Of a stretch of DNA of 64,000 nt, positions 23,882 to 35,620 are shown one piece after another (within the stretch, counting starts at the first letter, position 1; each line of letters begins with the position of its first letter). Below the pieces are notes generated by a model. The model was not told the DNA's origin and did not search any database. It saw only the letters and a program-made list of their open reading frames with translations. This stretch comes from Phaseolus vulgaris (lineage: Eukaryota > Streptophyta > Magnoliopsida > Fabales > Fabaceae). The translations under genes were made by a program, and so were the position numbers. The stretch spans positions 40,097,162 through 40,161,161 of the forward strand of contig NC_023757.2 of NCBI RefSeq assembly GCF_000499845.2, written 5' to 3'.

Positions 23882-24302
23882 AGTGTGGTAAAATAGAAAT
23901 TAATTTTATAAATCAAAATAATTAGTTCTTATTTAATTAAATTAGATACTGTTTTATAAATTAAAAAAAATATTTATATCTAAAATAGTTTATACTATTA
24001 ATAAAAAATTATAAAATGGTTTCTAAATTGGTATTTAACCATTAGGTACCAATGTTTTTTCTACTTACTATTTTTATATTATACTTTTAGGAACTAATTT
24101 AAAATCTAAAATATTAATCGCTAAACCTTAGGTAGTTAATTTAGATACAAATTTAGAAATCATTTTATAATTTTTTATTAATAATAAAAACCACTTTAGA
24201 TATAAATAATTTTTTAATCTCTAAATTAATATCTAATTTAGTTAATTTAGTGAGTAGTTTTTTTTGTCTCTAAATTTTGTTACTATTTAATTATTTACTT
24301 GT
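23882..24302. mobile_element. CACTA-like foldback element, copy A (decayed)
   Basis: The left part (AATTTTATAAATCAAAATAA...) and the right part read in reverse complement (AATAGTAACAAAATTTAGAG...) match the arms of the intact copies at 25455 and 42126. Interior blocks are also mirror-related (TAAAATGGTTTCTAAATTGG versus AGAAATCATTTTATAA). The terminal CACTA is degraded and no coding capacity remains. Confidence 0.5.
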
Positions 24303-25454
24303 AATGTATGAGAATGATTGAAATAAGTTATTTTGTATTGTAGAATTCATTGAATTTGAGATTTCATTTCATCAAGTCATTGGAAGTAGTTAATCTGACC
24401 ATCCGCTTGCAACAAAACAATAACGAATTTTGAAAAAAAAACTAACAATCTTTGAAAAAACTAATAATCATTTTCATACTACATGTACTTAGATGATCTA
24501 AAATTTGAAACAGAGACAAAAAATCAATTTCATAGTATAGTATAGTATAGATGATCTAAAAATTGTTCCAGTTTTTAGATTTTGAAATAAAAATATTTCA
24601 ATACTGAAATTTTCCAACTAAAAATAACCAAACATAATCTTCATAATTATTTTGCTAATTTATTCGAAACAATTTTTACAAACATTATTTTTGCATTTTT
24701 TTCAGTCTTTAATTTGAAAAAAAAATGAGATTCTAGGTAATTTGACGACAGGAAGGATGTTTTTTTAAAAAATTGGATGCAAAGTTGTTTATTATTAGAT
24801 ATATTTGAAAATAATGAAATGTATCAAAATTTAATGTCACCACTTGACTGTTGTTTAAAGAATCAATCTGGTGCTCAAACAATATATACACATAACAATA
24901 AACATATGTTCTAAATATACTTTTAAAAACATTCAAACCAATTTTCATAAATTTCAAACCTACTAGCTTAGTTTAAAATAATGAAGTACAATATTGTTTA
25001 ATAGACATTATAATATTTTCATCAATATATATTGCCTTTGATTTACAAAATCTCCAAAATAACATCAATATCAATACCACATTGAATTCAATCAAATACC
25101 CCATATAAATAACTATATATTTTCTATCATCATCAATCTATATTAAGGTGGTGTATATCACTCACAATTATATTCATCTAAAAGTTAGGCTAGCTTCTCC
25201 TACTTAAAAGTAACTTGTTAATGAGGAAAAATCTAACTCTCAAATCCAAAAAATAAAAAATAAAATAATTTTCGAGCATACACCTAGAAATAAAAACATT
25301 ACCACGAGAATAATCTAAGAGAGACTTTATACCCAGCTGATCAAACACGTTGAGCATAAAAAACTTACACATTCTTAGAAATGAGAAAATGAGATATTCA
25401 ATTATAAAATAATAAGAAATTTACTCAAATCAAAATTTTGATAGGATAAACTTT
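24303..25454. other. AT-rich intergenic DNA
   Basis: Nothing recognisable beyond a short TATAG repeat near 24535-24550. Confidence 0.5.
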
Positions 25455-25835
25455 CACAACAAGAAAATCATTGAATAGAAATCAATTTTAGAGACAAAAA
25501 ATAATTAGTTGTTATATTGATCAAATTAGATACTATTTGAAATACTAGAAACTTATTGGTTTTTAAATTAGTTTCTATTATTGATAAATAGAGTCTAAAT
25601 GGATATTTAATTAGCCATCAAGTTTTTGTTACTAAATTTAGAATCTAAATCATTGGTGGTTAAAATCTTGATAGCTAATTAAATACCAATTTAAAAACTA
25701 TTTATCAATAATAGAAACTAATATAAAAACCAATAATTTTTTTAGTATCTAAAATAGTATCTAATTTAGTCATCTATAACAACTAATTATTTTTTTATCT
25801 AAAATTGATTTTTATTCCATGATTTTCTAGTAGTG
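25455..25835. mobile_element. CACTA-like foldback element, copy B
   Basis: The left end CACAACAAGAAAATCATT pairs with the right end AATCATGG/AGTAGTG (reverse complement CACTACTAGAAAATCATG). Inverted arms extend far inward, giving an almost complete hairpin of 381 bp. It is flanked by TTT on both sides, consistent with the 3-bp target duplication of CACTA elements. It has no ORF, so it is non-autonomous. Confidence 0.75.
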
Positions 25836-26029
25836 TTTATCTATTTTACTTCACTTCTATATGTTGTGAAGGTGTAATGATTAGTTAACAACTTATAAAA
25901 AAATGAAAATAATTTATATTTTAAATATATATCTAATTCTTCATCTAATTTCAACTAATACTTCCAACTATTTTTAATAAATAAATAAGTCCATTTTTTT
26001 ACAATAAATAATCAAGTTATATTATCTAA

Positions 26030-26332
26030 TACTATAAAAAATTATTAAATATTAGTTAATTTAAATATAAAAATAATTAGTCAATATATTCACTAAGTTA
26101 TATACTATTTATAAACTAAAATATTAATATATCTAAATTAATTTTTATTATTAATAAAATTTATAAAATTATTTTAAATTGGTATTTAATATTATTTATA
26201 AAGTTTTTAGTTATTACTAACTACTTTAATATTTTTAAAAATAATTTATAAAATAATATTTAACTTAATTAAAATAATGAGTAATTATTTGTTATTTTTA
26301 AATTAATTTATATTTAATAATTTATTTTAGTG
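26030..26332. mobile_element. CACTA-like foldback element, copy F
   Basis: The left part TACTATAAAAAATTATTAAA and the reverse complement of the right end (CACTAAAATAAATTATTAAA) match each other. The next blocks (ATAAAAATAATTAGTC and AAATAACAAATAATTAC) correspond to the same arm region as copies B and D. The sequence is AT-decayed. Confidence 0.5.
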
Positions 26333-26453
26333 TAAACATTTTTATAAAATTTCGTTAAAAAATATTTGTTAATTTTTACTAATTGGATATGCTTAGTAGC
26401 ATTGTTTAAGGATTGACAACTTCAAATTTAAAACAAATAAATATTATCTTTTA

Positions 26454-26455
<2 letters not shown>

Positions 26456-26520
<65 letters not shown>

Positions 26521-26521
26521 T
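26456..26521. repeat. (ATT)n-(TA)n compound microsatellite
   Basis: An uninterrupted run of ATT triplets (to about 26504) passes into a TA dinucleotide run. Confidence 0.95.
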
Positions 26522-27900
26522 TCTGGAGTCAACAGGATCATATATACAATTTTTTTTTAATTTGAATAAACAAGATATAAAAGTATATCTTAAAAATTAA
26601 TTTAAGAGTAAGAACTATTTTTCATCATATAATTTAGTAAAAAAATTTAGCAACTAATATAATTACAAAAATTAATAATAATGCATTACATTTTTTATTT
26701 ATATATTTTATTTTATTCACAAAATAGTATTGAATTTATCATATGTATATATTGATGTAGTTGATAGAAAATTAATTAAGTAATATTTAAAAATATATAA
26801 TTATGAAAGTTATCTTACTTTGTTGAATATATAATAATTACATATTTTTAATTGTATTCCTCTATTTTCTTTCTGATATCGTTCTTACACATATAGTGTT
26901 CAAAGTCGAATAATTCAAAAAAATAACTAAAATCATTCCAGAATATAAGAAACCTATCCAAAAAAATGTAACTTTTTTAATCAAACAAATAGTTTGATTA
27001 AAAATAAAAAATAGAAATAAATCAATCATTTATTATATTTAAATATAATGTTATATATTCAAAGTTAATTAACAACTAATAATTATATAAAATTAAATGA
27101 AGTATATATTTATATTTATCAGAATAATAAATTTGTATTATAATATTTATTTATATGTTATATAATTTATTTATGAACATGTAAGAAAATAAAAACTATA
27201 AATATAATAAGAAGAAGCATATAAAAAGATTCATGCCATATTCTATTCTATTAGACAATTTTTAATTATAAAATGTTTAATAATTTCTCTAAAATTATTT
27301 TACAAAATTTATATTGAATCGACTCCGAATCATATTTTCTTTGATATTTTCCTACCAAATGAATATTAAAATAATGGTATCAGACTTATATAATTAATTG
27401 TGAAAGTAAAAAAGCATAGAATCTTCTAACATAGCAGTCTTGTCTTTAAAATACCATAACTGATTAATTATCCTTTAATTAAAAGTGGTTTATGATTTAT
27501 TTTGTAAAGGAAGGTAGTTAAAAAAACTAATTAATTATTCATTAATTAAAAGGCACCAATAAAAAAACAAAATAAATGAAAACTAATTGAAAAGTCCAAA
27601 CATTTATCAATTTCTTCACATACACGTCTTCAACCTACAAAACAAACCAAATCTGGTCAGCTACGTACATATGTCATTGTCATAATATTAACAGACGAAA
27701 TCCTATAGCGTGCACTGTGAATCATGCAAAAAAATAAAATAAATATATATATCATTTTTATTTTTGAGATCATTATTCATCAAATAAATAAATTAATTAC
27801 TACTTCTCACACATCTTTTTACTGTTGAAAAAAAAAAGGTATAAACAAGAATAGGGTTTAACAAAATCCCCGAATAGTATTTAATAAGAATAAGAAGGAA
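26522..27900. other. AT-rich intergenic DNA
   Basis: No gene or defined element seen. The last part is upstream flank of the gene at 28024. Confidence 0.5.
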
Positions 27901-27906
27901 TAGAGC

Positions 27907-27976
27907 GAGTCAACCCAAACAATGGTTGACTCTCTGGTGGTTCCAATTCCACTTCCACACACGCACCTATATATAT
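27907..27976 (+). promoter_or_regulatory. Promoter with inverted W-box pair and TATA box
   Basis: A perfect inverted repeat, GAGTCAACC-caaacaat-GGTTGACTC (27907-27932), contains the WRKY-binding W-box core TTGAC(T) once on each strand. It sits 35 bp before a TATA box (CTATATATATC, ~27967-27977), and the ATG follows about 50 bp later at 28024. The arrangement suggests WRKY control (inference). Confidence 0.6.
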
Positions 27977-28023
27977 CACAACTATCCTCGGTTAACCAAA
28001 GAGTCTAAGACAAACAAAACGCC

Positions 28024-28482
28024 ATGGTTGAGGAAACTGCAACCTCCGACTCGACCAAGCGCCAAACCCACGGCTTCATCGTAACCATAACGGCGATCCT
28101 CGCGCTGTTGACGAAGCGCGCCGCCCGCAAGCTGAAGCGGAGCAAGGACGATGATTGCAGAATGGATCCTAAGTCGCAGAAATCGAGGCCTAAGAAGCTT
28201 CTCAGCAACATAAGCAACAAAGCGCTTTTGCCGTTCGCTCCCAACCACAAGAAGTGTAACAGCAAGCAGAGCAGCGTGGCGGAAGAGAACGGAGGGTGGG
28301 GAAACGGCGGCGTTTGGCAGAAGGAGATTCTCATGGGTGGCAAGTGCGAGCCGTTAGATTTCTCCGGCGTTATTTACTACGACGGAAACGGGAAACAGCT
28401 GAGCGAAATCCCTCTCAGATCGCCACGCGCCAGCCCCTTGCCCGGTTACCTCACGCGCCGCACTCCTCAACATACCCGCTGA
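28024..28482 (+). CDS. Plant-specific small protein of unknown function (KCEPLDFSGVIYYD family)
   Basis: Intronless, 152 aa, basic. A short hydrophobic stretch near the N-terminus (residues ~18-30, FIVTITAILALLT) is followed directly by a basic cluster (KRAARKLKRSK), a layout that could be a membrane anchor or weak targeting signal. The most recognisable part is residues ~98-127, VWQKEILMGGKCEPLDFSGV then IYYDGNGK. This matches a conserved block I associate with small uncharacterised angiosperm proteins of about 100-160 aa. It ends with a proline/arginine-rich tail (RSPRASPLPGYLTRR). The start codon has good context (gccATGG) and lies just after a TATA box. The coding sequence is much more GC-rich than its surroundings. 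I know no assigned biochemical function. Confidence 0.8.
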   Translation: MVEETATSDSTKRQTHGFIVTITAILALLTKRAARKLKRSKDDDCRMDPKSQKSRPKKLLSNISNKALLPFAPNHKKCNSKQSSVAEENGGWGNGGVWQKEILMGGKCEPLDFSGVIYYDGNGKQLSEIPLRSPRASPLPGYLTRRTPQHTR

Positions 28483-30539
28483 ATCTTCCTTCACTGTGAA
28501 CACGCGGCGCGTCTCTCTTGTTTTAGTTTTGATTTTCATATCAGTGTTTGTTAGCGTTGTAGTCGTAGGTGGTTGCTTTGTTTTCGTTGGTAAAAACATT
28601 TGTACAGGGTTTTGGTTTTTGCACTTTTGAGCAGCCTCCTTCTGCTTAATCGTCTCAGATCAAATTACAACTTGTTAGGTTTCATTTTACCATATCAAGT
28701 AGTCAACAGATGTTATTAGGGTTTTGTTTCATCATATTTACTCAACAGAGTTTTATTCAAAATATTTCTGCACTTCTTTTGAAGATATCTTTGTTGAAAA
28801 AAATAACCTTTACTTTCTGTCTAAAGTTCATATATTAAAAAAAAATCTAACGAATTTTACTCCTAATTTTAGTCTTCTAATTTTAAAAAATATGTAATTT
28901 TGATCAAATTCTCAATATTTTACATGATTTAACTGAATTATAGACTTTATATATATATATATGGTTGTAAATTAAAATATAGTTTAATTAATTAACAGAA
29001 GCAAAAAATATAATTTGGAGATACGATGCAGCTTTATGAGATGATGATGATGATGTAAAAAGAAACAGAGAATGTTTTATGAAATTCCGTTTTCTTTTTC
29101 GTTGGTTTTGGCAGCTATGTATAATAATTGACAGGGATGGAAAGAGCAACAAACACATAAAATAGAGATAGACACATATTAATATAATGAAACATAACTT
29201 CAAAAGAATGAAGAACAAGATTTTAGTTAATTATAGATTTGGTGATTCCCTTGCGTGTAAGATATGTATAAAAAAATGGAACAGTGTATTTGATTAAGTC
29301 TAATCCGAATTCAGTTGGATCACAATGACAATGGAAGATTTTGTCAAATGCCATTCAATAATCTCCATATCTGGAAACAAAATAAAAATAACTAAACCAA
29401 TTTAATACTGTATCATTTATGTGGATTAAATGCATTATATTGTATAATTTATTTTTAATTTATTAGTTTTATGTTTTATTAATTGTTAATAACTCTCATG
29501 ACTTTATTTTGTTCATATTATGTCTCTATTCAACTGTTCTAATTAATATTTCCATTCCATGTTTGAATTGTTTTTTTTATTCACTGAATTCTCTATTTTT
29601 AATTCATTTCCTTTCTTAGAGCAATAATTATTACTCCATTCAATCATTACATAAATTTATGATTTAGTCTTAATTGACTTGTTTTATTTTTTATTAATTG
29701 TATCATATCCCTGATTAATGAATTTCATCTTTTATCTGTTTGAAGTATCTAATCCTTATAATTTTATCAATCATATTCTTAAAAAGTTTGACTAATGTTT
29801 TCATTGTTGCCAAAGAAAAAAAAAATATTTTCATTAACTAAGAGTAACATATATTATTCTGTTATTTTTTCCCCACATTAAATAATAACTCAATAAGCCA
29901 TTACATTTTATAACCATATCCATGTATAGGTTGTGATATTATTTATTTATTTTTGTAATTTTTCAGTAAAAAATTAATTAGCTTATTTTCTAAAATAATT
30001 ATAAAATAAATTGAACAAAAAAAATTATAAAATGATTCACTAAATGTAATTTACTCTTGCCGCTAAATTGTTCTAGTAATATAAAACAATTACAAACAGG
30101 GGAATCTATCTCAAGAAAATATACATATGAATTATACCGATTATTTTATAAAATAATCAAACACATTTATAATACAGATAAAATAACAAAGTATCAAATA
30201 AAAAAACTTAAAAACTACACGAATTCTAGAATATATACTATATTCAATTTAAATATCCGAGACTAAAGTTTTTTTCTATATCAAAATATATTTCGTTATC
30301 AATTTAAATTTCTTTTTAGTGAATTTTCATCTACAAAAAACTTCCATCAATTTTTTTTTCTACTCTTTAATATTTTCATTTATTTAATTGAGAAGTTATT
30401 ACAAAAGTCTGAATACCTCATTCATATATTCCATTATTCAATATATACACTATATAAATATACTAAGTACGTATTACCTCACTTCTTCAATGTACTATTC
30501 ATCAGTTATGAGGAAGCTCAAACACTTCTCTTAAATAAG
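28483..30539. other. 3' flank and AT-rich intergenic DNA
   Basis: No credible ORF. The first ~250 bp are GC-richer and probably include the 3' UTR of the preceding gene. The remainder is anonymous AT-rich DNA. Confidence 0.55.
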
Positions 30540-30945
30540 CGTATCCGTGTCGGACATATACGTATCGGTGTTGACACTCGTAGGACACTTGAAATGTTCA
30601 ATTCAAAAAATATTTGTTGGATTTTTTAAAATTCTAACACGGTTCTAACACAATTTTAAAAGGTATAAATACAATAATTTTCTAAAAACTCAAATTTATT
30701 GTATAAATTTTTATTATGATTATAAAAATAATGAACAAATTCTTTTGAACTAGTCATGAAAAATATCTTTCTGTTCCCAAAAGAATTTGAAACATACTTT
30801 TGCACATAAATATTTATTTTCAATTTATATAATTCAAAATTATATAATATAGATTTGTGTCCCCGTGTCCTACATTTTAGAGATTATACGTATGTCCGTG
30901 TCCGTATCCGTATCGTGTCAGTACTCGTTACCGTATCTATGATAC
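30540..30945. mobile_element. Non-autonomous inverted-repeat element (GTATCCGTGTCGG type)
   Basis: The left end has GTATCCGTGTCGGACATATA, ACGTATCGGTG, GACACTCG and TAGGACAC. The right end has, inverted, GTGTCCTACA, TATACGTATGTCCG, TGTCCGTATCCG and CGTGTCAGTACTCG. The interior is AT-rich and non-coding. Elements with GTGTCCGTG-type ends are common in plants. Exact borders and target duplication were not resolved. Confidence 0.55.
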
Positions 30946-32219
30946 ATAGGTCATAGCAATAAAGTCGGTTACATAATAGTAAATAATAATAAAATTATGC
31001 TAATTATAACTTCAATTGATATAAAAAAAAAACTTTTTTATATTGGTTAAAGTTATAACTCACATGAACAGTTTCCTAAGATAAAATAGGAGTGTAATAT
31101 TTTGTGTCGAGATATTTGCATATTTCTTTAATCTCTCATTTAATATTATATTTTTATTTTATTTTATTGTACTCTTACTTTAATGAAAATGATGTTGTTA
31201 ACTTTATTAGAAAGTGAATTTTAAGTCTAATTCAATATTATAAAATTGATTTATAAGGTGGAGTTATTTATCATTAATGAATATGCGGTTGACAATTTTA
31301 TTAGAAAGTGAACTTAAATTTTACTCAACTTTATAAAACTGACTCATGAGATGAGATTTACTTAGATAATCTCTAAATGATTATGATACAATATTAAAAA
31401 ATGAATATTTATAAGTTAAAATTTGCAAACAGTTATGTACTATAAACAAATCTTTATTTCTAATATACATGAGATCTCCAACAAATTTGACGATAATAAA
31501 TCGCTAATCACTCGTTCACTAAATCTTAACTCTATTTATAACATAATTAGTTCTCATCGAAGAGAACAATTAAAATCATAATATAACATTAAAATAAATA
31601 TATTTATATAAAATTAAGATAAACTAAAACTTTATAAACCATAATTATTTTATTCGAGAACAATATATTATGTGAAATTTCTTGTAGTGAGAATTCACTA
31701 TGCTCCATTATAAAAATATAATTAAATTCATTAAATAATTTATATAAAAAATAAAAATTCTCAAAGAAACTTAGAATTTATTTAATCTAGTGATGCTTCA
31801 AAAAAAGTATCAACTCATTCCAAAAACTTTTGAAATTATCACCAATTCAAACCAAATTTGACTCAAAATATATGCATATCTTAATTTCTATTCAATGATT
31901 AAATGAGACAATTTTTTAGTTAAATTGTATTTTGTTTTACAAAACAATATTAGTTTGAGTTTAATATGGAAATTCTACTTATTATGTTAATAAAAATTTA
32001 GAATATAATACAATTTAAACATTTAATATTCACTCCACATCAAAATCTTAGTACTATATCTTTGATTACAACTTGTATTTACATACACAAAATATTATAT
32101 ATCAACAATTTCAATTTATAAACACCACGTCATCAACATATCATATCACTACATTACAGGTACTTCACTGAAACAATATTATATTGTATAAAAGATATTA
32201 TCACGCTCGAATATATATG
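30946..32219. other. AT-rich intergenic DNA
   Basis: Nothing recognisable. Confidence 0.5.
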
Positions 32220-32710
32220 TCTTCACTAAATTAGGGAAAACTAACCACTTAAGTTGTAGAACTGTGTGACTCGAGTTACCAATCATATCACTTAAACGAA
32301 CTAATATTGTTTAAGAGATACTAGTTATGGATTAGAGATAATTGGTTTAACCTCTCCTACTTGAGCATTCTATTATTGCTTGAATGACCAACTTTAAAGG
32401 AAAGAGAATTAACAATTGTTCAAGTTTCACTATATGCTCGAACAACATGACTTGGTGTGTGAGCTAAGAAGTTTCAAAACACCACAAAAAGTTCAACTAT
32501 TTACCAATTGAGTGATCACCTGTCACTTAAACGACGAAAGCTTGAGATGAGAGATAATTACTTCAATACCTCTTTTGCGTGAGCTGCAAATCATAATTTG
32601 AGAGACAAAAAAACATTATCATTTAAACCTTGAGCGATAAAGTTAAGTTCATGTATTCCAATCGCTTAAGTAACTCAAACATTTACTTGACACTTAAACA
32701 ATATATATAA
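32220..32710. repeat. Dispersed repeat with CACTTAA/CTTGAGC motifs, copy 1
   Basis: GC-richer island in AT-rich DNA, with recurring CACTTAA, CTTGAGCAT, ATTGAGTGATCA and ATCGCTTAAGT motifs. The same motif vocabulary recurs at 40300-40740, including CAATTGAGTGATCA and CACTTGAGCAT/ACTTGAGCATTC. It is a diverged non-coding repeat of unknown class. Confidence 0.5.
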
Positions 32711-35262
32711 AAAAATAAAAAATAAATTAGCAAATTGCACACAAATATTGTCCCAAAACCAATTTTCATCTTTTTACATATTTATACTTGTATTATAACT
32801 TAAATACTACCTAATGGTATGACTAATAAAATCACGATTCTATCATCTATCAAAATATTGTACATCAACTCTTAATTCCAGAAAAAAACTTAACCCAATT
32901 CAATCTCTAGAGTTTAATTAAAAAACCATCGTTCATTTAAAAATCAACATACAAATTTAGTTTACTTTAAACAAATATAAATAATTAAATAAGAATTTTT
33001 TTATAACATTACCTGACTTTACTTCTTACCAAAAATTTAAAGATAATAAATTTATAGATATTTTTTTACATGTTGTTTAACAACTTTCTCATTTTCATTG
33101 GCTTTTGAATTCAAAATAAAAAATAAAAAAATATTACTAACAAGTTTAATTGAGTATAAATCTCTTTGATAATAAATGAAATCATCATTGATAAACAAGT
33201 GCAACAAATTTTTTATCTTTCATTGAAATTGAAGTTTACTAAATGTTGTTCTATTTTTACTTAATAATAAAAGTTATAATTGTAATAATTATTTATATAA
33301 AAAATGAAAGTTATAAATTATAATATTTTAACTAATTTTATTGTAAGATTACTTTGACTTAATTACTTTTTTTAATAAGATTTCACCTTTAATTTTAAAG
33401 AATTAATATATGACCAAAATTTAAATAAAAAATTAATGTTATATTTGTAATCCCAACTTTTAGTATAAATAATAAAGACTAAATTTGTATTTATAAACAA
33501 AATTTCTTCTAAATAAATTCGAAAAAAATCATAAAAATTGTACCTTAATGTAAAACTTATTAGAAATTAAAAGAAAAATTGCTACGATTTATACTTTCTA
33601 TTGTATAACTTTTTCTCAAAAATATAACTTAGAAAAAGTGTTTTTTTATTCTTATTGGCAGTGTATATTTGAATTGGGTGGTGATATTTTGACAATTCAA
33701 ATAAAATTCATTTGACAATTTAAAATAGTAATATTTTAATTTTATTTATTTATTTACTTAAAATCTTGATATATTATTATAACATTATAATGAATTGTAA
33801 GATGGGTATTTTTCGTGTCAAAGTATTAATTTTTATTTGAATTTTAGTTAAAATGTTAAGTTAAAAAAATTATTATAACTTATAATTCAAATCAAATCTT
33901 AAGATAAATTTTGCGAAATTGTCAAACATATTTACATAATAATATAATAAATTAAACTATCTATTCTCAGAATAAATGCGCAAACAAAATTGGTTTTATT
34001 TTCCAGTTTCAAGTGACGTTGACTTTTAACTTTTACAAATTCAACTCTTCAATATTTTGTTTAAGGATTTTTTTTTTTTTTTGATTGTTTTGTATTCAAT
34101 GAACTCCTGTTTAAGCTGTAGATCTTCTAATATACAAGGTATTCAATTTATCATTTAATTTGAACCTTACTTTTGAAACTTTAGGTTGAATCGGTCACGT
34201 GATTTATAATCATAATATAAAAAACATTAATAAAAATATGAAGTTTAAAACACGGTAGTTGACTTTAACTTGTGTCTGACCCATTCAGCAGTCATAGTCA
34301 TAGATAAGTCAAATGTTCAAAACTTTGACACTACTGTGTAGTTGTGAATATTGCTTTTAGATTCAGCTAATAATAATAATAATAATATAATATTCTTATG
34401 ATTACTGTTATTACCAAACATTGCCACGTGTAACCCTTTTAAATATGAAAATGACTGTATTATATTATGTTAATATATACTTCTATTCTTTATCTGTATT
34501 TGAATTATTGAATATTTTGATGAAAAAATTGATAACTTTTTTAAAACAGATAAAGAAACGTCATTGACAAGTTTAATTGTTCAAATTTAAAAAAATTTAA
34601 TTTATATTAGCAATCTAAATCAGATATAAGATTTCATGACTCACGGGAATTAAATGGTCTCAACTCCTTTAAAGCTTATAACTTAGGTTGAGACTTTTCT
34701 TTTTTATGCCTGTAATTTTTTAATTGCACTCGCATACTTTTTAAAATTATATTTTTGTAAAAATTATTTATGGATTATTTATTTTGGAAATTTTTTAAAA
34801 CAAAAAACTTTTTAAATTTTTAGAATATGATTTTTAAATTAAAAAATTGAAATATTATAATAAAAATTTAAAAACATACTTTTCAAAACACATTAAATAC
34901 ACTTTCCAAAATAATTTTTTTAATAAATTTTCCAAAACACACATTATAATTCTAGAACGACTTTTTCAAAACAAATTTTTTAAAACACATAAACTGTGTT
35001 CCAAGACCAGCTTTCCAAAATAAAATTTTCAAAATATACATGATAGAACAATACAATGAAAATGGCATAGTGATGACAAGGGTGGCGTGTGTATGGGAGT
35101 ACAGTTGGTAATAACGGGGTGAATGAAGAAAAAGCCTTAAGTTGACATGTTTCCACACTTCTACATTTAAGTTATAATAGGACAATGGATCCATGTAATT
35201 GCATGCGAAAAAAAAACTATATAGAGAGAGAAAATAAAAATGAAAACTTGTTCTATAATATT
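32711..35262. other. AT-rich intergenic DNA
   Basis: No gene or element recognised. Confidence 0.5.
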
Positions 35263-35620
35263 ATTACAAGAAAATTATTGAATAAAAATCAATTTTAAAG
35301 ACAAAAATAATTAATTATTATAATAATTAAACTAAAAATTATTTTAAAAATTAAAAAAATTATTAATTTTTAAATTAATTTTTATTATTGATAAATATTT
35401 TTTAAATTAGTATCTATTAACTATCAAAGTTTTAAATATCAATTACTCAAATTCTAGTAACAAAAACCTTATAGCTAATTAGATACTAATTTATAAATTA
35501 TTTATCAATAATAAAAATTATTTTAAAAATAAATAATTTTGTTATTTTCTAAAATAATTTTTAATTTAATCATTATAACAACAAATTACTTTTTATCTAA
35601 AATTGGTTTTTATTTTTTTA
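35263..35620. mobile_element. CACTA-like foldback element, copy C
   Basis: The left arm ATTACAAGAAAATTATTGAA, then AAAAATCAATTTTAAAGAC, is mirrored by the right arm (TATCTAAAATTGGTTTTTAT). Interior mirror blocks match those of copy B. The right terminus is lost in a TA-rich tract. Confidence 0.6.
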
